Of a stretch of DNA of 64,000 nucleotides, positions 1 through 6,712 are shown piece after piece. This DNA comes from Ezakiella sp. (lineage in GTDB: Bacteria > Bacillota > Clostridia > Tissierellales > Peptoniphilaceae), in assembly GCA_022778715.1 (NCBI GenBank), contig JALFRW010000008.1:1-64000 (forward strand), given 5' to 3'. Position 1 is the stretch's first letter. Every line of letters begins with the position of its first letter. The position numbers were made by a program, and so were the translations under genes. The notes under the pieces were generated by a model. The model was not told where the DNA came from and ran no database searches. It worked only from the letters and a program-made list of their open reading frames with translations.

Positions 1-93
1 TCTCTTTTCTTTAACTCCTTCAGGCGTATCTGCCCATTTTCCTTTTCTGTACAATTGTACGCATTCTTTTTTAAATTCATAACTATATTTCAT
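1..93 (-). CDS. IS3-family transposase OrfA, N-terminal fragment
   Basis: The first 31 codons of a minus-strand gene that runs off the left edge. The translation begins MKYSYEFKKECVQLYRKGKW, which matches the start of the helix-turn-helix OrfA proteins of IS3-type elements, whose role is binding the element ends. The start is supported by GTAAGGAGGG just upstream. It is too short for the ORF track. Whether the whole element is intact cannot be seen. The family call rests on a short N-terminus. Confidence 0.65.
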   Translation of the reverse strand, partial: MKYSYEFKKECVQLYRKGKWADTPEGVKEKR

Positions 94-135
94 AAAAATA
101 CCCTCCTTACCGGGTTGTCCAGTAAAGAGGGTACA
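1..135 (-). mobile_element. End of an IS3-type insertion sequence
   Basis: Outside the transposase start, the minus strand reads from the edge TGTACCCTCTTTACTGGACAAC. This has the TGTAC...TGGACA form of IS3/IS150-group terminal inverted repeats. The element would therefore end at about position 135, only some 27 bases past the brnQ stop codon. The other end and the target duplication lie outside the window, so the boundary is an inference. Confidence 0.5.
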
Positions 136-161
136 TATCATAATTAACAACCCGCTATTTT

Positions 162-1499
162 TTATCTGGATTCGACAGATATACGTTTTTCTGCCGGCCT
201 AAATGAAAATCTTGAGTATACTTCGCTTAGGCATAAGCTTAGAGCAAATGGAAGCACCCAGCCAAGGCCAACACTTGAGAGCGGCAATTTACTTGCGAGC
301 GCACTTAATACAGGTAAAGTGATTCCGGCAGTTTTAAATCCGTCTATCACGGAAATAAAAAGAGTTACATATACAGAAATTTTGTAGGTCTGCTTTGATA
401 AATTTAGAAAATCTTGTGAAAGAGCCATAAGAATCAATATGATGGCTACCGGATATATTGTATTTAATACTGGAACTGAAAATTTTAGGATAGTATCTAA
501 TCCAAAGTTTGCAAGCACCAAGGACACGAATGTGAATATAAATACCCAGGATTTGTAAGAGAGTTTTTCTTTAGTAAGCGTTGTGAAATATTGGCTAACG
601 CTAGTTATTAATCCAACTGCTGTGGAAAGGCAAGCTATTGTAAAGATCAAAATCATAACGACTGAACCAAATGCACCGAACACGTCATGTGTGACATTAA
701 ACAAAAGTTTTCCGCCATTTGATGCTCCGGCATATTGAAGAGAACTCATTTTTCCGACTTTTGCTAAGAGTGCATAGACCACAAAGAGCACAGAACCTGC
801 AAGAAGACCAGAACGTGATACATATTTTAAAACGGTTTTGTCGTCTTTGATTTGAAATTTTCTAACTGCAAGCGAGATTACAAATCCGAAATTTAGAGCT
901 GCAAGAGCATCTAAAGTGTTGTATCCTTCAAGAAAGCCCGTTGTAAGAGGAGTGCTGTATTTTGGGCTTACTTCGCCAATTGCACTTGGGTATTTTACAA
1001 ACACACCAACTGCGAATATTGCAATCAATGTTAAAAGCAGCGGAGTTAATACTTTTCCGATTCTATCCACCAATTTTTTGGGATTTAAACTTAAGAAAAA
1101 TGACCAGCCGAAAAATGCTAAGGTGTATAACAAACGATATATTGCTTCACTTCTTTCGCCAAGATATGGCACAACAGACATTTCAAAAGCAAGACTTGCG
1201 TTTCGCGGAATTGCGATACCGGGTCCTATTGCTAAAAAAATAACTGCAGGGAAGACAAATGCAAACAAATTGCCCACTTTTTTGCCTAAATTCTGGATGC
1301 CATTTGTTTTTGCAACTGCAAGGATTCCAAGAACGGGAAGCACTACGGCGGTTATCGTAAAGCCCATGAGAGCAGGAAACATATTTTTTGCTCCCAAATT
1401 GCCAAGCATTGGTGGGAAGATAAGGTTTCCGGCACCGAAGAACATTGAAAATAGTAATAAACTAATACTTAAAAATTCTTTTTTTGATAATTTTTTCAT
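162..1499 (-). CDS. brnQ: Branched-chain amino acid carrier, LIVCS family
   Basis: A 445-aa integral membrane protein with about twelve hydrophobic segments. The N-terminal motif FFGAGNLIFPP (residues 20-30) is typical of BrnQ carriers, which import leucine, isoleucine and valine with a cation across the cytoplasmic membrane. Length is normal for the family. The start is preceded by TCGGAGGAAATT. It is a single gene behind a T-box leader, so its expression should rise when a charged branched-chain tRNA is scarce. An IS end lies directly downstream, and I see no clear terminator between the stop and the IS. The assignment is secure; the exact substrate preference is inferred. Confidence 0.93.
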   Translation of the reverse strand: MKKLSKKEFLSISLLLFSMFFGAGNLIFPPMLGNLGAKNMFPALMGFTITAVVLPVLGILAVAKTNGIQNLGKKVGNLFAFVFPAVIFLAIGPGIAIPRNASLAFEMSVVPYLGERSEAIYRLLYTLAFFGWSFFLSLNPKKLVDRIGKVLTPLLLTLIAIFAVGVFVKYPSAIGEVSPKYSTPLTTGFLEGYNTLDALAALNFGFVISLAVRKFQIKDDKTVLKYVSRSGLLAGSVLFVVYALLAKVGKMSSLQYAGASNGGKLLFNVTHDVFGAFGSVVMILIFTIACLSTAVGLITSVSQYFTTLTKEKLSYKSWVFIFTFVSLVLANFGLDTILKFSVPVLNTIYPVAIILILMALSQDFLNLSKQTYKISVYVTLFISVIDGFKTAGITLPVLSALASKLPLSSVGLGWVLPFALSLCLSEVYSRFSFRPAEKRISVESR

Positions 1500-1532
1500 A
1501 ATTTCCTCCGAAATAAATTTTTAATATATAAA

Positions 1533-1790
1533 CTAAAAAGCCCCTTGTCATATATATGACAAAGGGCGAAAGATCCGCGGTACCACCTTTATTTCTCTAT
1601 ATAAAATAGAGACACTTAACACATCCAACAATGCGCTGTGCTGATAACGGACACAAACCCGGAAGCCACTACTATTGTTTCACAACTTCTGACCTTAAGA
1701 TGATTTTCGCATATCGTCGCACATTGGTTCACACCGACCACCAACTCTCTGAAGTACTAAGATACCTACTCTTTCTTAGAATTTATATAT
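1533..1790 (-). promoter_or_regulatory. T-box riboswitch, probably isoleucine-specific
   Basis: The minus strand carries AAAGGTGGTACCGCGG, the conserved T-box that pairs with the tRNA acceptor end. It is followed by a terminator hairpin GCCCTTTGTCATATATATGACAAGGGGC plus a T-run (1535-1567). Upstream are Stem I elements (AAGAGTAGGTA, CAGAGAG, GGTGTGAACC). In the specifier region GAAAATCATCTT the codon in the usual place is ATC, isoleucine, which fits the downstream brnQ. The T-box call is firm; the specifier reading is by eye. Confidence 0.92.
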
Positions 1791-1798
1791 TAAATTGT

Positions 1799-1827
1799 AT
1801 TATATACTTCCGAATATTATTTGTCAA
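1799..1827 (-). promoter_or_regulatory. Sigma-A-type promoter of T-box/brnQ
   Basis: Minus strand TTGACA (1822-1827), 17-base spacer, TATAAT (1799-1804). Both hexamers are perfect consensus. It sits directly upstream of the T-box leader. Confidence 0.85.
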
Positions 1828-1941
1828 GTATTTTTTTGTAAAAAATATAAAATTTTTTAAATTTATATAAAAATTCTACACGATGAGCATAAAAAAGAAT
1901 AAATATTAATTTGGTTATATATGATATAGTATGACGATGGA

Positions 1942-2385
1942 TTATCTTTTGCTACTAAACGGAAATTTAAATTCATATCCATTATATTTAAAACTCATAG
2001 TTTCCATTTCTTTGCCGTCATAATCAGACAATGCCTTGTATATGAGAGAGGTAAAAGTTTCTAAATTTTCTTTATTTAGCAAATGTTTTTTTCTGAGCTT
2101 TAAAAAAGTTTCCTTATCGGTGAAAACGTCGCTGAACAGTTCATTATTTTCAAGAGAAATAAAATTGTCCGCTTCACTTTTTTTGTCAAATTTATTATTT
2201 ATTATTTTTTTATAATATTCTAAAGCACGATTTATTGTTTGATATTCAGATTCACTTAAAGTTATATCGTGTTTTAAAACTTTTGCGCTTAAAGATGTTT
2301 CGATTATATTATTATTGAAATTAGCTACTACAAACGCAATAAAAATTATTAGCAAATAATAAAAAGAAAATTTATGATTTTTCAA
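1942..2385 (-). CDS. Hypothetical membrane-anchored protein
   Basis: A 147-aa protein if translation starts at the TTG at 2385. That codon has GAGGTGG four bases upstream, whereas the longer ORF-track start (2427) has no ribosome binding site. One hydrophobic segment near residues 6-24 would anchor the protein, leaving a charged, mostly helical domain outside or inside the membrane. The start lies one base past the stop of the 63-aa gene upstream, so the two are probably translationally coupled. I do not recognise the family. It may be an accessory part of the unknown group 1942-3989. Confidence 0.6.
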   Translation of the reverse strand: MKNHKFSFYYLLIIFIAFVVANFNNNIIETSLSAKVLKHDITLSESEYQTINRALEYYKKIINNKFDKKSEADNFISLENNELFSDVFTDKETFLKLRKKHLLNKENLETFTSLIYKALSDYDGKEMETMSFKYNGYEFKFPFSSKR

Positions 2386-2386
2386 T

Positions 2387-2578
2387 TTACCACCTCGTAT
2401 ATAATGGGAGGTAGTTAACATCGACACTGTATTGTTTATTAGCTTCGTTATAGTAAATTTTGAAGCCTTTCGGACACAAAATCATATATATGACATAAAT
2501 TGTCATAAATAGGTATAATATAACTTGAAGCCATATTTCTGTTTTTGTTTTATTTTCATTTGGATAATTCATTTTCAT
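2387..2578 (-). CDS. Small membrane protein, unknown
   Basis: A 63-aa protein with one strongly hydrophobic helix (about residues 16-36, VILYLFMTIYVIYMILCP) and a polar C-terminus. A GAGG sequence precedes the start; a second in-frame ATG two codons later is also possible. It is followed almost without a gap by the TTG-start gene at 2385. The gene's own stop region supplies the ribosome binding site of that neighbour. Function unknown. Confidence 0.6.
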   Translation of the reverse strand: MKMNYPNENKTKTEIWLQVILYLFMTIYVIYMILCPKGFKIYYNEANKQYSVDVNYLPLYTRW

Positions 2579-2607
2579 TTAAACCTCATTTCATAAAAAA
2601 TGTTAAG

Positions 2608-2651
2608 TACAATAAACATAGATAATTAAAAAATTATCTATGTTTATTGTA
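2608..2651. repeat. 20-bp perfect hairpin
   Basis: TACAATAAACATAGATAATT and its exact complement are separated by AAAA. The hairpin sits between the secreted-protein gene (stop at 2694) and the 63-aa gene. It lacks a long T-run directly after the stem on the minus strand, so it may be an RNA-stabilising or attenuating hairpin rather than a simple terminator. Confidence 0.75.
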
Positions 2652-2654
2652 TCA

Positions 2655-2679
2655 TAATTGTAATGTCACATTACAATTA
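2655..2679. promoter_or_regulatory. 25-bp palindrome, candidate operator
   Basis: TAATTGTAATGT-C-ACATTACAATTA is perfectly symmetrical around one central base. On the minus strand it overlaps a possible promoter (TTGTAA, 19 bases, TACAAT) for the 63-aa gene. Such 12-base arms around one base are typical of a dimeric repressor site. The regulator is not known; the LuxR-like protein at 3399-3989 is one candidate. Confidence 0.5.
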
Positions 2680-2693
2680 AATTTGAAACCTTT

Positions 2694-3293
2694 TTAAATT
2701 TCTTTATATTTTTTCTTTAAGAACATCATATATTCTCTGCCCGGTGAAATCCAGCCATCTCTAACATGGATTCTTTGTATATAGCCACCACCTTCAATGA
2801 ATTCAACATCCGGATAATCCCATCTTGTATAAACAGAAAATTGAACTTCCGCTTCAATGACAGGTCTGGATAACCATTCCTCGGTGTTTCTATATCCATC
2901 TATTGCTCTATCAATTGCTATTAATCCTTCCATTGTAGTTTCTTGAATTGCTCTAACCTCTTCGTTTTTAGCAATTCTAATAAGTGCCCTAATGCCTGCC
3001 ACTGCGGTTGAAACTTCGTATCCAAATACTACTTTAACAACACTATCAACAGCAAAATCCCCAATATACTCTGCTAGTATTGAAGGATTTTTGTTGTCAA
3101 GCGATTCATAATAAGCATGAGTATATTCCCTAAGTGCATATAATTCATCTAAATTCAATCTAAAGGTTTTTAAGTATTCACCTCTTAACGGTCTCACATC
3201 TAAATTATCGTCATTTGCAGCAAACGATGTAATACTGCACATTAAAGAGATTGCTAATATTATAGCAATAACATTCACATAATGTTTTTTCAT
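2694..3293 (-). CDS. Secreted protein, unknown
   Basis: A 199-aa protein starting at MKKHYVNV. That ATG has GAAGGAGGAATT upstream and is preferred over the ORF-track start six codons earlier. The N-terminus is a classical signal peptide: lysines, a hydrophobic stretch IIAISLMCSI-like, then SFAA as a likely cleavage site near residue 25. The mature part is helical in the middle with a tyrosine- and glycine-rich C-terminus (EGGGYIQRIHVRDGWISPG). I recognise no catalytic motif. Its neighbours are a LuxR-like protein upstream and two small membrane proteins downstream, all on the same strand. Confidence 0.7.
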   Translation of the reverse strand: MKKHYVNVIAIILAISLMCSITSFAANDDNLDVRPLRGEYLKTFRLNLDELYALREYTHAYYESLDNKNPSILAEYIGDFAVDSVVKVVFGYEVSTAVAGIRALIRIAKNEEVRAIQETTMEGLIAIDRAIDGYRNTEEWLSRPVIEAEVQFSVYTRWDYPDVEFIEGGGYIQRIHVRDGWISPGREYMMFLKKKYKEI

Positions 3294-3398
3294 AATTCCT
3301 CCTTCAAACAAAGTTTATACATTCAAAATCCACAATTCTATCATTCAAAAGAATAATATTTGTTTATATTATATTATTTCATATTTGAACACCTGCTT

Positions 3399-3989
3399 TC
3401 ATAATTTATTATTAATAATCGTATATAGAAAATATTGACTAAAATCATCTCTGGAAAATAATTTTAAATTAATATTTGCTACATAAAATTGATTAATGCC
3501 GGATATGCCGATTTTTTTATATATTTTAGAAATTTCAGAAGAAAGCCCATTGGTAGTATAGAGCAATTTAGAAGCTATACTTTTAATAGAATGGCTTATT
3601 AAATATTCTTTTAGCAGTAATAAATCTTTAAATTTTAAATCGTTATCAATATTTATAACTATTGGCTTATTTTCTAAAATTGTATGTATAAAATTATTTA
3701 CAACAATAGTGTTATCGTATAAGTAAAAATAATTAGCACCTGCTTTAATAGCTTTCATATGACTGAATAAAGAATATGTATGACTGAAAATATATATTTT
3801 TTCTTTGTTACGCTTGATAAAATCAATTAGAATATCGAAATAGGCAGCATTTATAATAAAAATACAGTTATCTGAAAGATTCGCAGAATTATAATATCCA
3901 AAATCAATGACATTACATGAATATATTTCTTTTAAATAGTTTTTAAGCTCACCAAGATTAGAAAGATAATATACATTTTTATTATTCAT
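3399..3989 (-). CDS. Pseudo-receiver/LuxR-type HTH regulator
   Basis: A 196-aa protein starting at MNNKNVYY, the ATG with GGAGGGTAAA before it; the ORF-track start 26 codons earlier is not supported. Residues 1-115 follow a response-regulator receiver pattern (IYIFSHTYSLFSHMKAIKAGANYFYLYDN resembles the end of a receiver domain). The usual conserved lysine and phosphorylation aspartate are not evident. Residues 125-180 resemble a LuxR-type helix-turn-helix (SIKSIASKLLYTTNGLSSEISKIYKKIGI). It is probably an atypical, phosphorylation-independent regulator. No sensor kinase is nearby. The fold is inferred from pattern only. Confidence 0.5.
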   Translation of the reverse strand: MNNKNVYYLSNLGELKNYLKEIYSCNVIDFGYYNSANLSDNCIFIINAAYFDILIDFIKRNKEKIYIFSHTYSLFSHMKAIKAGANYFYLYDNTIVVNNFIHTILENKPIVINIDNDLKFKDLLLLKEYLISHSIKSIASKLLYTTNGLSSEISKIYKKIGISGINQFYVANINLKLFSRDDFSQYFLYTIINNKL

Positions 3990-4005
3990 TTTACCCTCCA
4001 TACAT

Positions 4006-4034
4006 ATATTAACACAATCTGAGTAATAAGTAAA
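4006..4034 (-). promoter_or_regulatory. Promoter of the LuxR-like gene
   Basis: Minus strand TTTACT (4029-4034), 17 bases, TAATAT (4006-4011), ending 17 bases before the preferred ATG. A direct repeat AAACGT lies just upstream and could be a regulator contact. Confidence 0.5.
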
Positions 4035-4083
4035 TGCTATTTTTACGTTTGACGTTTTTGAGTACAAATATATTAATAGGTTA

Positions 4084-4112
4084 TTGAATTATTTTTTGAA
4101 ATATATTAAAAT
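4084..4112 (+). promoter_or_regulatory. Promoter of the fRMsr gene
   Basis: TTGAAT (4084-4089), 17 bases, TAAAAT (4107-4112), about 30 bases before the start codon. It is divergent to the LuxR-like gene's promoter. Confidence 0.55.
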
Positions 4113-4142
4113 CGATATATTAATTTAAATAACGAGGTAAAT

Positions 4143-4619
4143 ATGGATTACGAAAGAATTATTTTTAATATAAAATTGCAATTACACAAAGAGTCAAATC
4201 CGCTTGCAAATTTGTGCAATTCACTTGCTTTTATTTATGAATTGGAAGATGTCAGTTGGGCGGGAATTTATTTTTTTGATGGTAATGAACTCGTGCTTGG
4301 ACCATTTCAAGGCAAAGCTGCCTGTAATAGAATAAAACCTCAAAGTGGAGTTTGTGGAGCAGCTTTTTCAGATTTAAAAACTTATGTAGTGAAAAATGTA
4401 CATGATTTTCCCGGCCACATCGCTTGCGATTTTAACACAAATTCTGAAATTGTTTTACCGATTATTATTGATGGAAAAGCAATCGGTGTGTTGGATCTTG
4501 ATTCTTATAAACCGGCAAGATTTGATGAGTATGACAAAGAGAAACTGGAACAAATCCTTTCAATTCTAACTGATGCCGGAGTATTTAATATATTCAAAAA
4601 AACACGAGGTTTCAATTAA
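4143..4619 (+). CDS. msrC: Free methionine-(R)-sulfoxide reductase (GAF fold)
   Basis: A 158-aa GAF-domain enzyme that reduces free methionine-R-sulfoxide in the cytoplasm using thioredoxin-type reductants. The family pattern GPFQGKAACNRI...GVCG...FPGHIACD...SEIVLPI is complete, with three cysteines at residues 61, 71 and 95. These match the catalytic and resolving cysteines of fRMsr proteins. An ACGAGG sequence precedes the ATG. It stands alone with its own promoter and a terminator overlapping the stop codon. With AhpC nearby it suggests an oxidative-damage neighbourhood. Confidence 0.9.
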   Translation: MDYERIIFNIKLQLHKESNPLANLCNSLAFIYELEDVSWAGIYFFDGNELVLGPFQGKAACNRIKPQSGVCGAAFSDLKTYVVKNVHDFPGHIACDFNTNSEIVLPIIIDGKAIGVLDLDSYKPARFDEYDKEKLEQILSILTDAGVFNIFKKTRGFN

Positions 4620-4627
4620 GAAACCTC
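4606..4627. terminator. Bidirectional terminator
   Basis: GAGGTTTC-AATTAA-GAAACCTC followed by T-rich sequence on the plus strand and preceded by A-rich sequence. It contains the fRMsr stop codon and lies just past the convergent oxidoreductase gene, so it can serve both. Confidence 0.8.
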
Positions 4628-4633
4628 TTATTT

Positions 4634-5623
4634 TTAGTCATTTAGAACTATATCCTCAAGCATTGCATAGGATTTTTCTAACAAGTCATATTCAGGAATA
4701 TAACATACGGCGATAAGTTCGTCAGGCTGGTATTTTTCTTTTAGTTGACGCCATTTTTTAACTGCTTCATCTTTAACTCCGCCGATATGAAGTCCGCGCA
4801 TTGTGCGAAGTGCAAATTTTTCCATTGAAGTTAAATTTGGAGCTTCGTCCGGATTAATTTTCTCGAAGGCTTTACGATCTTTAACATTTAAAGTTTGCAG
4901 AAAAACTTGAATTGCATTAAATTCCAGTGCATCTGCATCGGTTTTGTTGTCTGCAATATTTGCAGACAGTCCAAGGATCGTGTATGGTTTGTCAAGATAT
5001 TTGCCCGGTTTAAAGTGAGTTCTATAATATTTGAAAGCCGATTCAACTGAGCGTGGAGCAAAGTGACCGGCAAATGAATATGGAAGTCCCAATTTTGCTG
5101 CAACTGTTGCAGAATCAAGAGAACTACCTAGAATTGTTACAGGGATTTTGGATCCGCTTCCTGGAAAAGGAGCAACTTTCAAATCGTGGTTTTCGTCATA
5201 AAAATAGCGAAGCAGCTCTTCAATTGCATCTTGGAATCCGTCTAATTTGTAGGGGTTTCGGCAAATCAACCTGGCAGTTTCGACATCGGTTCCGGGAGCT
5301 CTTCCAATTCCAAGATCGATTCTACCGGGATAAATTGCATCCAGTGTTCCATATTTTTCAGCCACTTGAAAGACAATGTGGTTGGGAAGCATTACGCCGC
5401 CGGCACCTACTCTGATTCTGGAAGTATTTTCAGCAATGTGAGCTATAACTACTTCTGTTGCAGAACATAATACACCTTGACTATTGTGGTGTTCTGCAAC
5501 CCAATATCTGGTAAAATCGTGTTTGTCTGCAAATTTTGCAAGATTAACCGCCCTGTCAAACGACTCTTTCATGGTTTCATGACTATATTTTGGAACTAAA
5601 TTTAAAATCGATACTCTTGTCAT
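4634..5623 (-). CDS. Luciferase-like (LLM) flavin-dependent oxidoreductase
   Basis: A 329-aa protein starting at MTRVSILN, with AGAGGTGATTTA before the ATG; the ORF-track start 12 codons upstream is less likely. Motifs typical of the MsnO8/YwcH-like subgroup of bacterial luciferase-fold flavoproteins are present: RYWVAEHHN, RIRVGAGGVMLPNH, GRIDLGIGRAPGTD. These proteins bind FMN or F420-like flavins. The physiological substrate is generally unknown and cannot be inferred here. It is monocistronic and convergent with fRMsr. Confidence 0.85.
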   Translation of the reverse strand: MTRVSILNLVPKYSHETMKESFDRAVNLAKFADKHDFTRYWVAEHHNSQGVLCSATEVVIAHIAENTSRIRVGAGGVMLPNHIVFQVAEKYGTLDAIYPGRIDLGIGRAPGTDVETARLICRNPYKLDGFQDAIEELLRYFYDENHDLKVAPFPGSGSKIPVTILGSSLDSATVAAKLGLPYSFAGHFAPRSVESAFKYYRTHFKPGKYLDKPYTILGLSANIADNKTDADALEFNAIQVFLQTLNVKDRKAFEKINPDEAPNLTSMEKFALRTMRGLHIGGVKDEAVKKWRQLKEKYQPDELIAVCYIPEYDLLEKSYAMLEDIVLND

Positions 5624-5668
5624 TAAATCACCTCTTTTTATTAATACATATATACCCAAATTGAAAAC

Positions 5669-5709
5669 AATTATTTAATTAATTTTATTAATATTATAAT
5701 TAAATAATT
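5669..5709. promoter_or_regulatory. 13-bp inverted repeat upstream of ahpC
   Basis: AATTATTTAATTA and TAATTAAATAATT are perfect complements separated by 15 bases, in the divergent region between the LLM oxidoreductase and ahpC. The right arm includes TTATAAT, half of a PerR box. It could be an operator for an oxidative-stress regulator, but AT-rich sequence makes chance symmetry possible. Confidence 0.35.
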
Positions 5710-5804
5710 AACTAGATAGAAGTGATTATTAAGGAATAGTTATGGGTATTATATAAGTGCTTGAGTGATTAAGCGAAATTTAATTAAATGTAAGGAGGAC
5801 AAAT

Positions 5805-6389
5805 ATGTTAACAGATTTATTTATCGAAAATTTGATTGGCCAAGAAATTGGTGATTTCAATGTGACCGCATATAAAGATGGCGAATTTTTCAATGTTGAA
5901 AAAGACGACCTAAAGGGAAAATGGAGTGTGTTTTTCTTCTATCCAGGAGATTTTACATTCGTTTGCCCGACAGAACTGGAAGACTTAGCTGAAAATTATG
6001 AAAAATTTCAAGCAATTGGATGCGACGTCTATTCAATTTCAACTGACTCTGAATTTGTTCACAAAGCATGGCAAGATGCCAGTCCGTCAATTGCAAAGAT
6101 TCAATACACAATGCTTTCAGACAGAACCAGACAGTTGGGAGAAATGTTCGGCGTTTATGTTCCGGAAGAAGGACAAAATTTAAGAGGAACATTTATCATA
6201 AATCCGGATCTAAAGATTTCGGCTTATGAAATTCACGATATGGGAATTGGACGTGATGCTTTAAGTCTCTTAAGAAAAGTGGAAGCAAGTCAATTTGTAT
6301 TTGAACATGGCGATAAAGTTTGCCCGGCGAAATGGACACCGGGAGATGATGTTCTAACACCGGGTATCGATTTAGTGGGTAAGTTATAA
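5805..6389 (+). CDS. ahpC: Peroxiredoxin, AhpC type
   Basis: A 194-aa typical 2-Cys peroxiredoxin that reduces hydrogen peroxide and organic peroxides. The peroxidatic cysteine is C54 in DFTFVCPTE and the resolving cysteine is C173 in GDKVCPAKW. A strong TAAGGAGG precedes the ATG. No ahpF reductase gene follows, so another thioredoxin-like reductase must recycle it. It has its own terminator. Length and motifs are normal, and the N-terminus is about seven residues longer than many family members. Confidence 0.94.
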   Translation: MLTDLFIENLIGQEIGDFNVTAYKDGEFFNVEKDDLKGKWSVFFFYPGDFTFVCPTELEDLAENYEKFQAIGCDVYSISTDSEFVHKAWQDASPSIAKIQYTMLSDRTRQLGEMFGVYVPEEGQNLRGTFIINPDLKISAYEIHDMGIGRDALSLLRKVEASQFVFEHGDKVCPAKWTPGDDVLTPGIDLVGKL

Positions 6390-6403
6390 ATTTGAATTTC
6401 TTG

Positions 6404-6440
6404 AAAAAAGACTCCAGTGCCTATGCATAGGGTCTTTTTT
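6404..6440 (+). terminator. Terminator of ahpC
   Basis: AAAAAAGACTC...GGGTCTTTTTT hairpin with an internal CTATGCATAG. A near-copy lies at 9941-9978 on the far side of the ABC pair. Confidence 0.85.
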
Positions 6441-6497
6441 AGTATGATTATAATTTTAATTAAAAATAAATAATAATAGATATTTATTAGTTATATA

Positions 6498-6526
6498 TTG
6501 TAAAAATATTTTTAATATGTTATCAT
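6498..6526 (+). promoter_or_regulatory. Candidate promoter of the ABC pair
   Basis: TTGTAA (6498-6503), 17 bases, TATCAT (6521-6526). It would give a leader of about 180 bases before the first ABC gene. Confidence 0.5.
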
Positions 6527-6538
6527 ATAGGAGATCAA

Positions 6539-6659
6539 ATATCTTTCAATCAGAGTTTTAAAATACATATTACAAACCAGACCGGTTAAGACAGGAGAAA
6601 CTACTCAATCTTTTACTTGGGCATCAGGTTTAAGTATTAATTGCAGTAATGGCAAGTAG
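6539..6659 (+). pseudogene. Possible decayed small peptide (RiPP-like) gene
   Basis: AGGAG is followed five bases later by ATA TCT TTC, giving xSFNQSFKIHITNQTG then a stop. In a second frame the sequence continues as KTGETTQSFTWASGLSINCSNGK before TAG. If ATA was once ATG and one base was gained or lost near 6586, the two parts form a 40-residue peptide. It would have a leader-like first half and a Ser/Thr/Cys-rich second half, like bacteriocin or lanthipeptide precursors. A hairpin and two ABC transporter genes follow, the usual order. One objection: with the promoter at 6498 the transcript would begin at about 6533, too late to carry this ribosome binding site. No modification enzyme is nearby. 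Confidence 0.25.
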
Positions 6660-6665
6660 TTCAAG

Positions 6666-6689
6666 TTAAGGAGGGTGTTCCCTCCTTAA
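6666..6689 (+). other. Perfect 10-bp hairpin before the ABC genes
   Basis: TTAAGGAGGG-TGTT-CCCTCCTTAA. It has no T-run, so it is unlikely to be a strong terminator. It could be a partial terminator or RNA-end stabiliser between a peptide gene and its transporter. It also buries an AAGGAGG sequence that is not the ribosome binding site of the next gene, which uses AGGGAGAAATT. Confidence 0.7.
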
Positions 6690-6712
6690 TACATAAAAAC
6701 AAGGGAGAAATT

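Noticed and set aside
916-1524. 202-aa plus-strand ORF antisense to brnQ
   Set aside because: It lies opposite a clear transporter gene, has no ribosome binding site, and its composition is that of an antisense shadow.
1631-1870. 79-aa plus-strand ORF
   Set aside because: It lies across the T-box leader on the opposite strand and has no start signals.
5694-5708. PerR box before ahpC
   Set aside because: Only the left half (TTATAAT) matches; the right half does not, and AT-rich DNA gives such halves by chance. Kept only as an unnamed inverted repeat.
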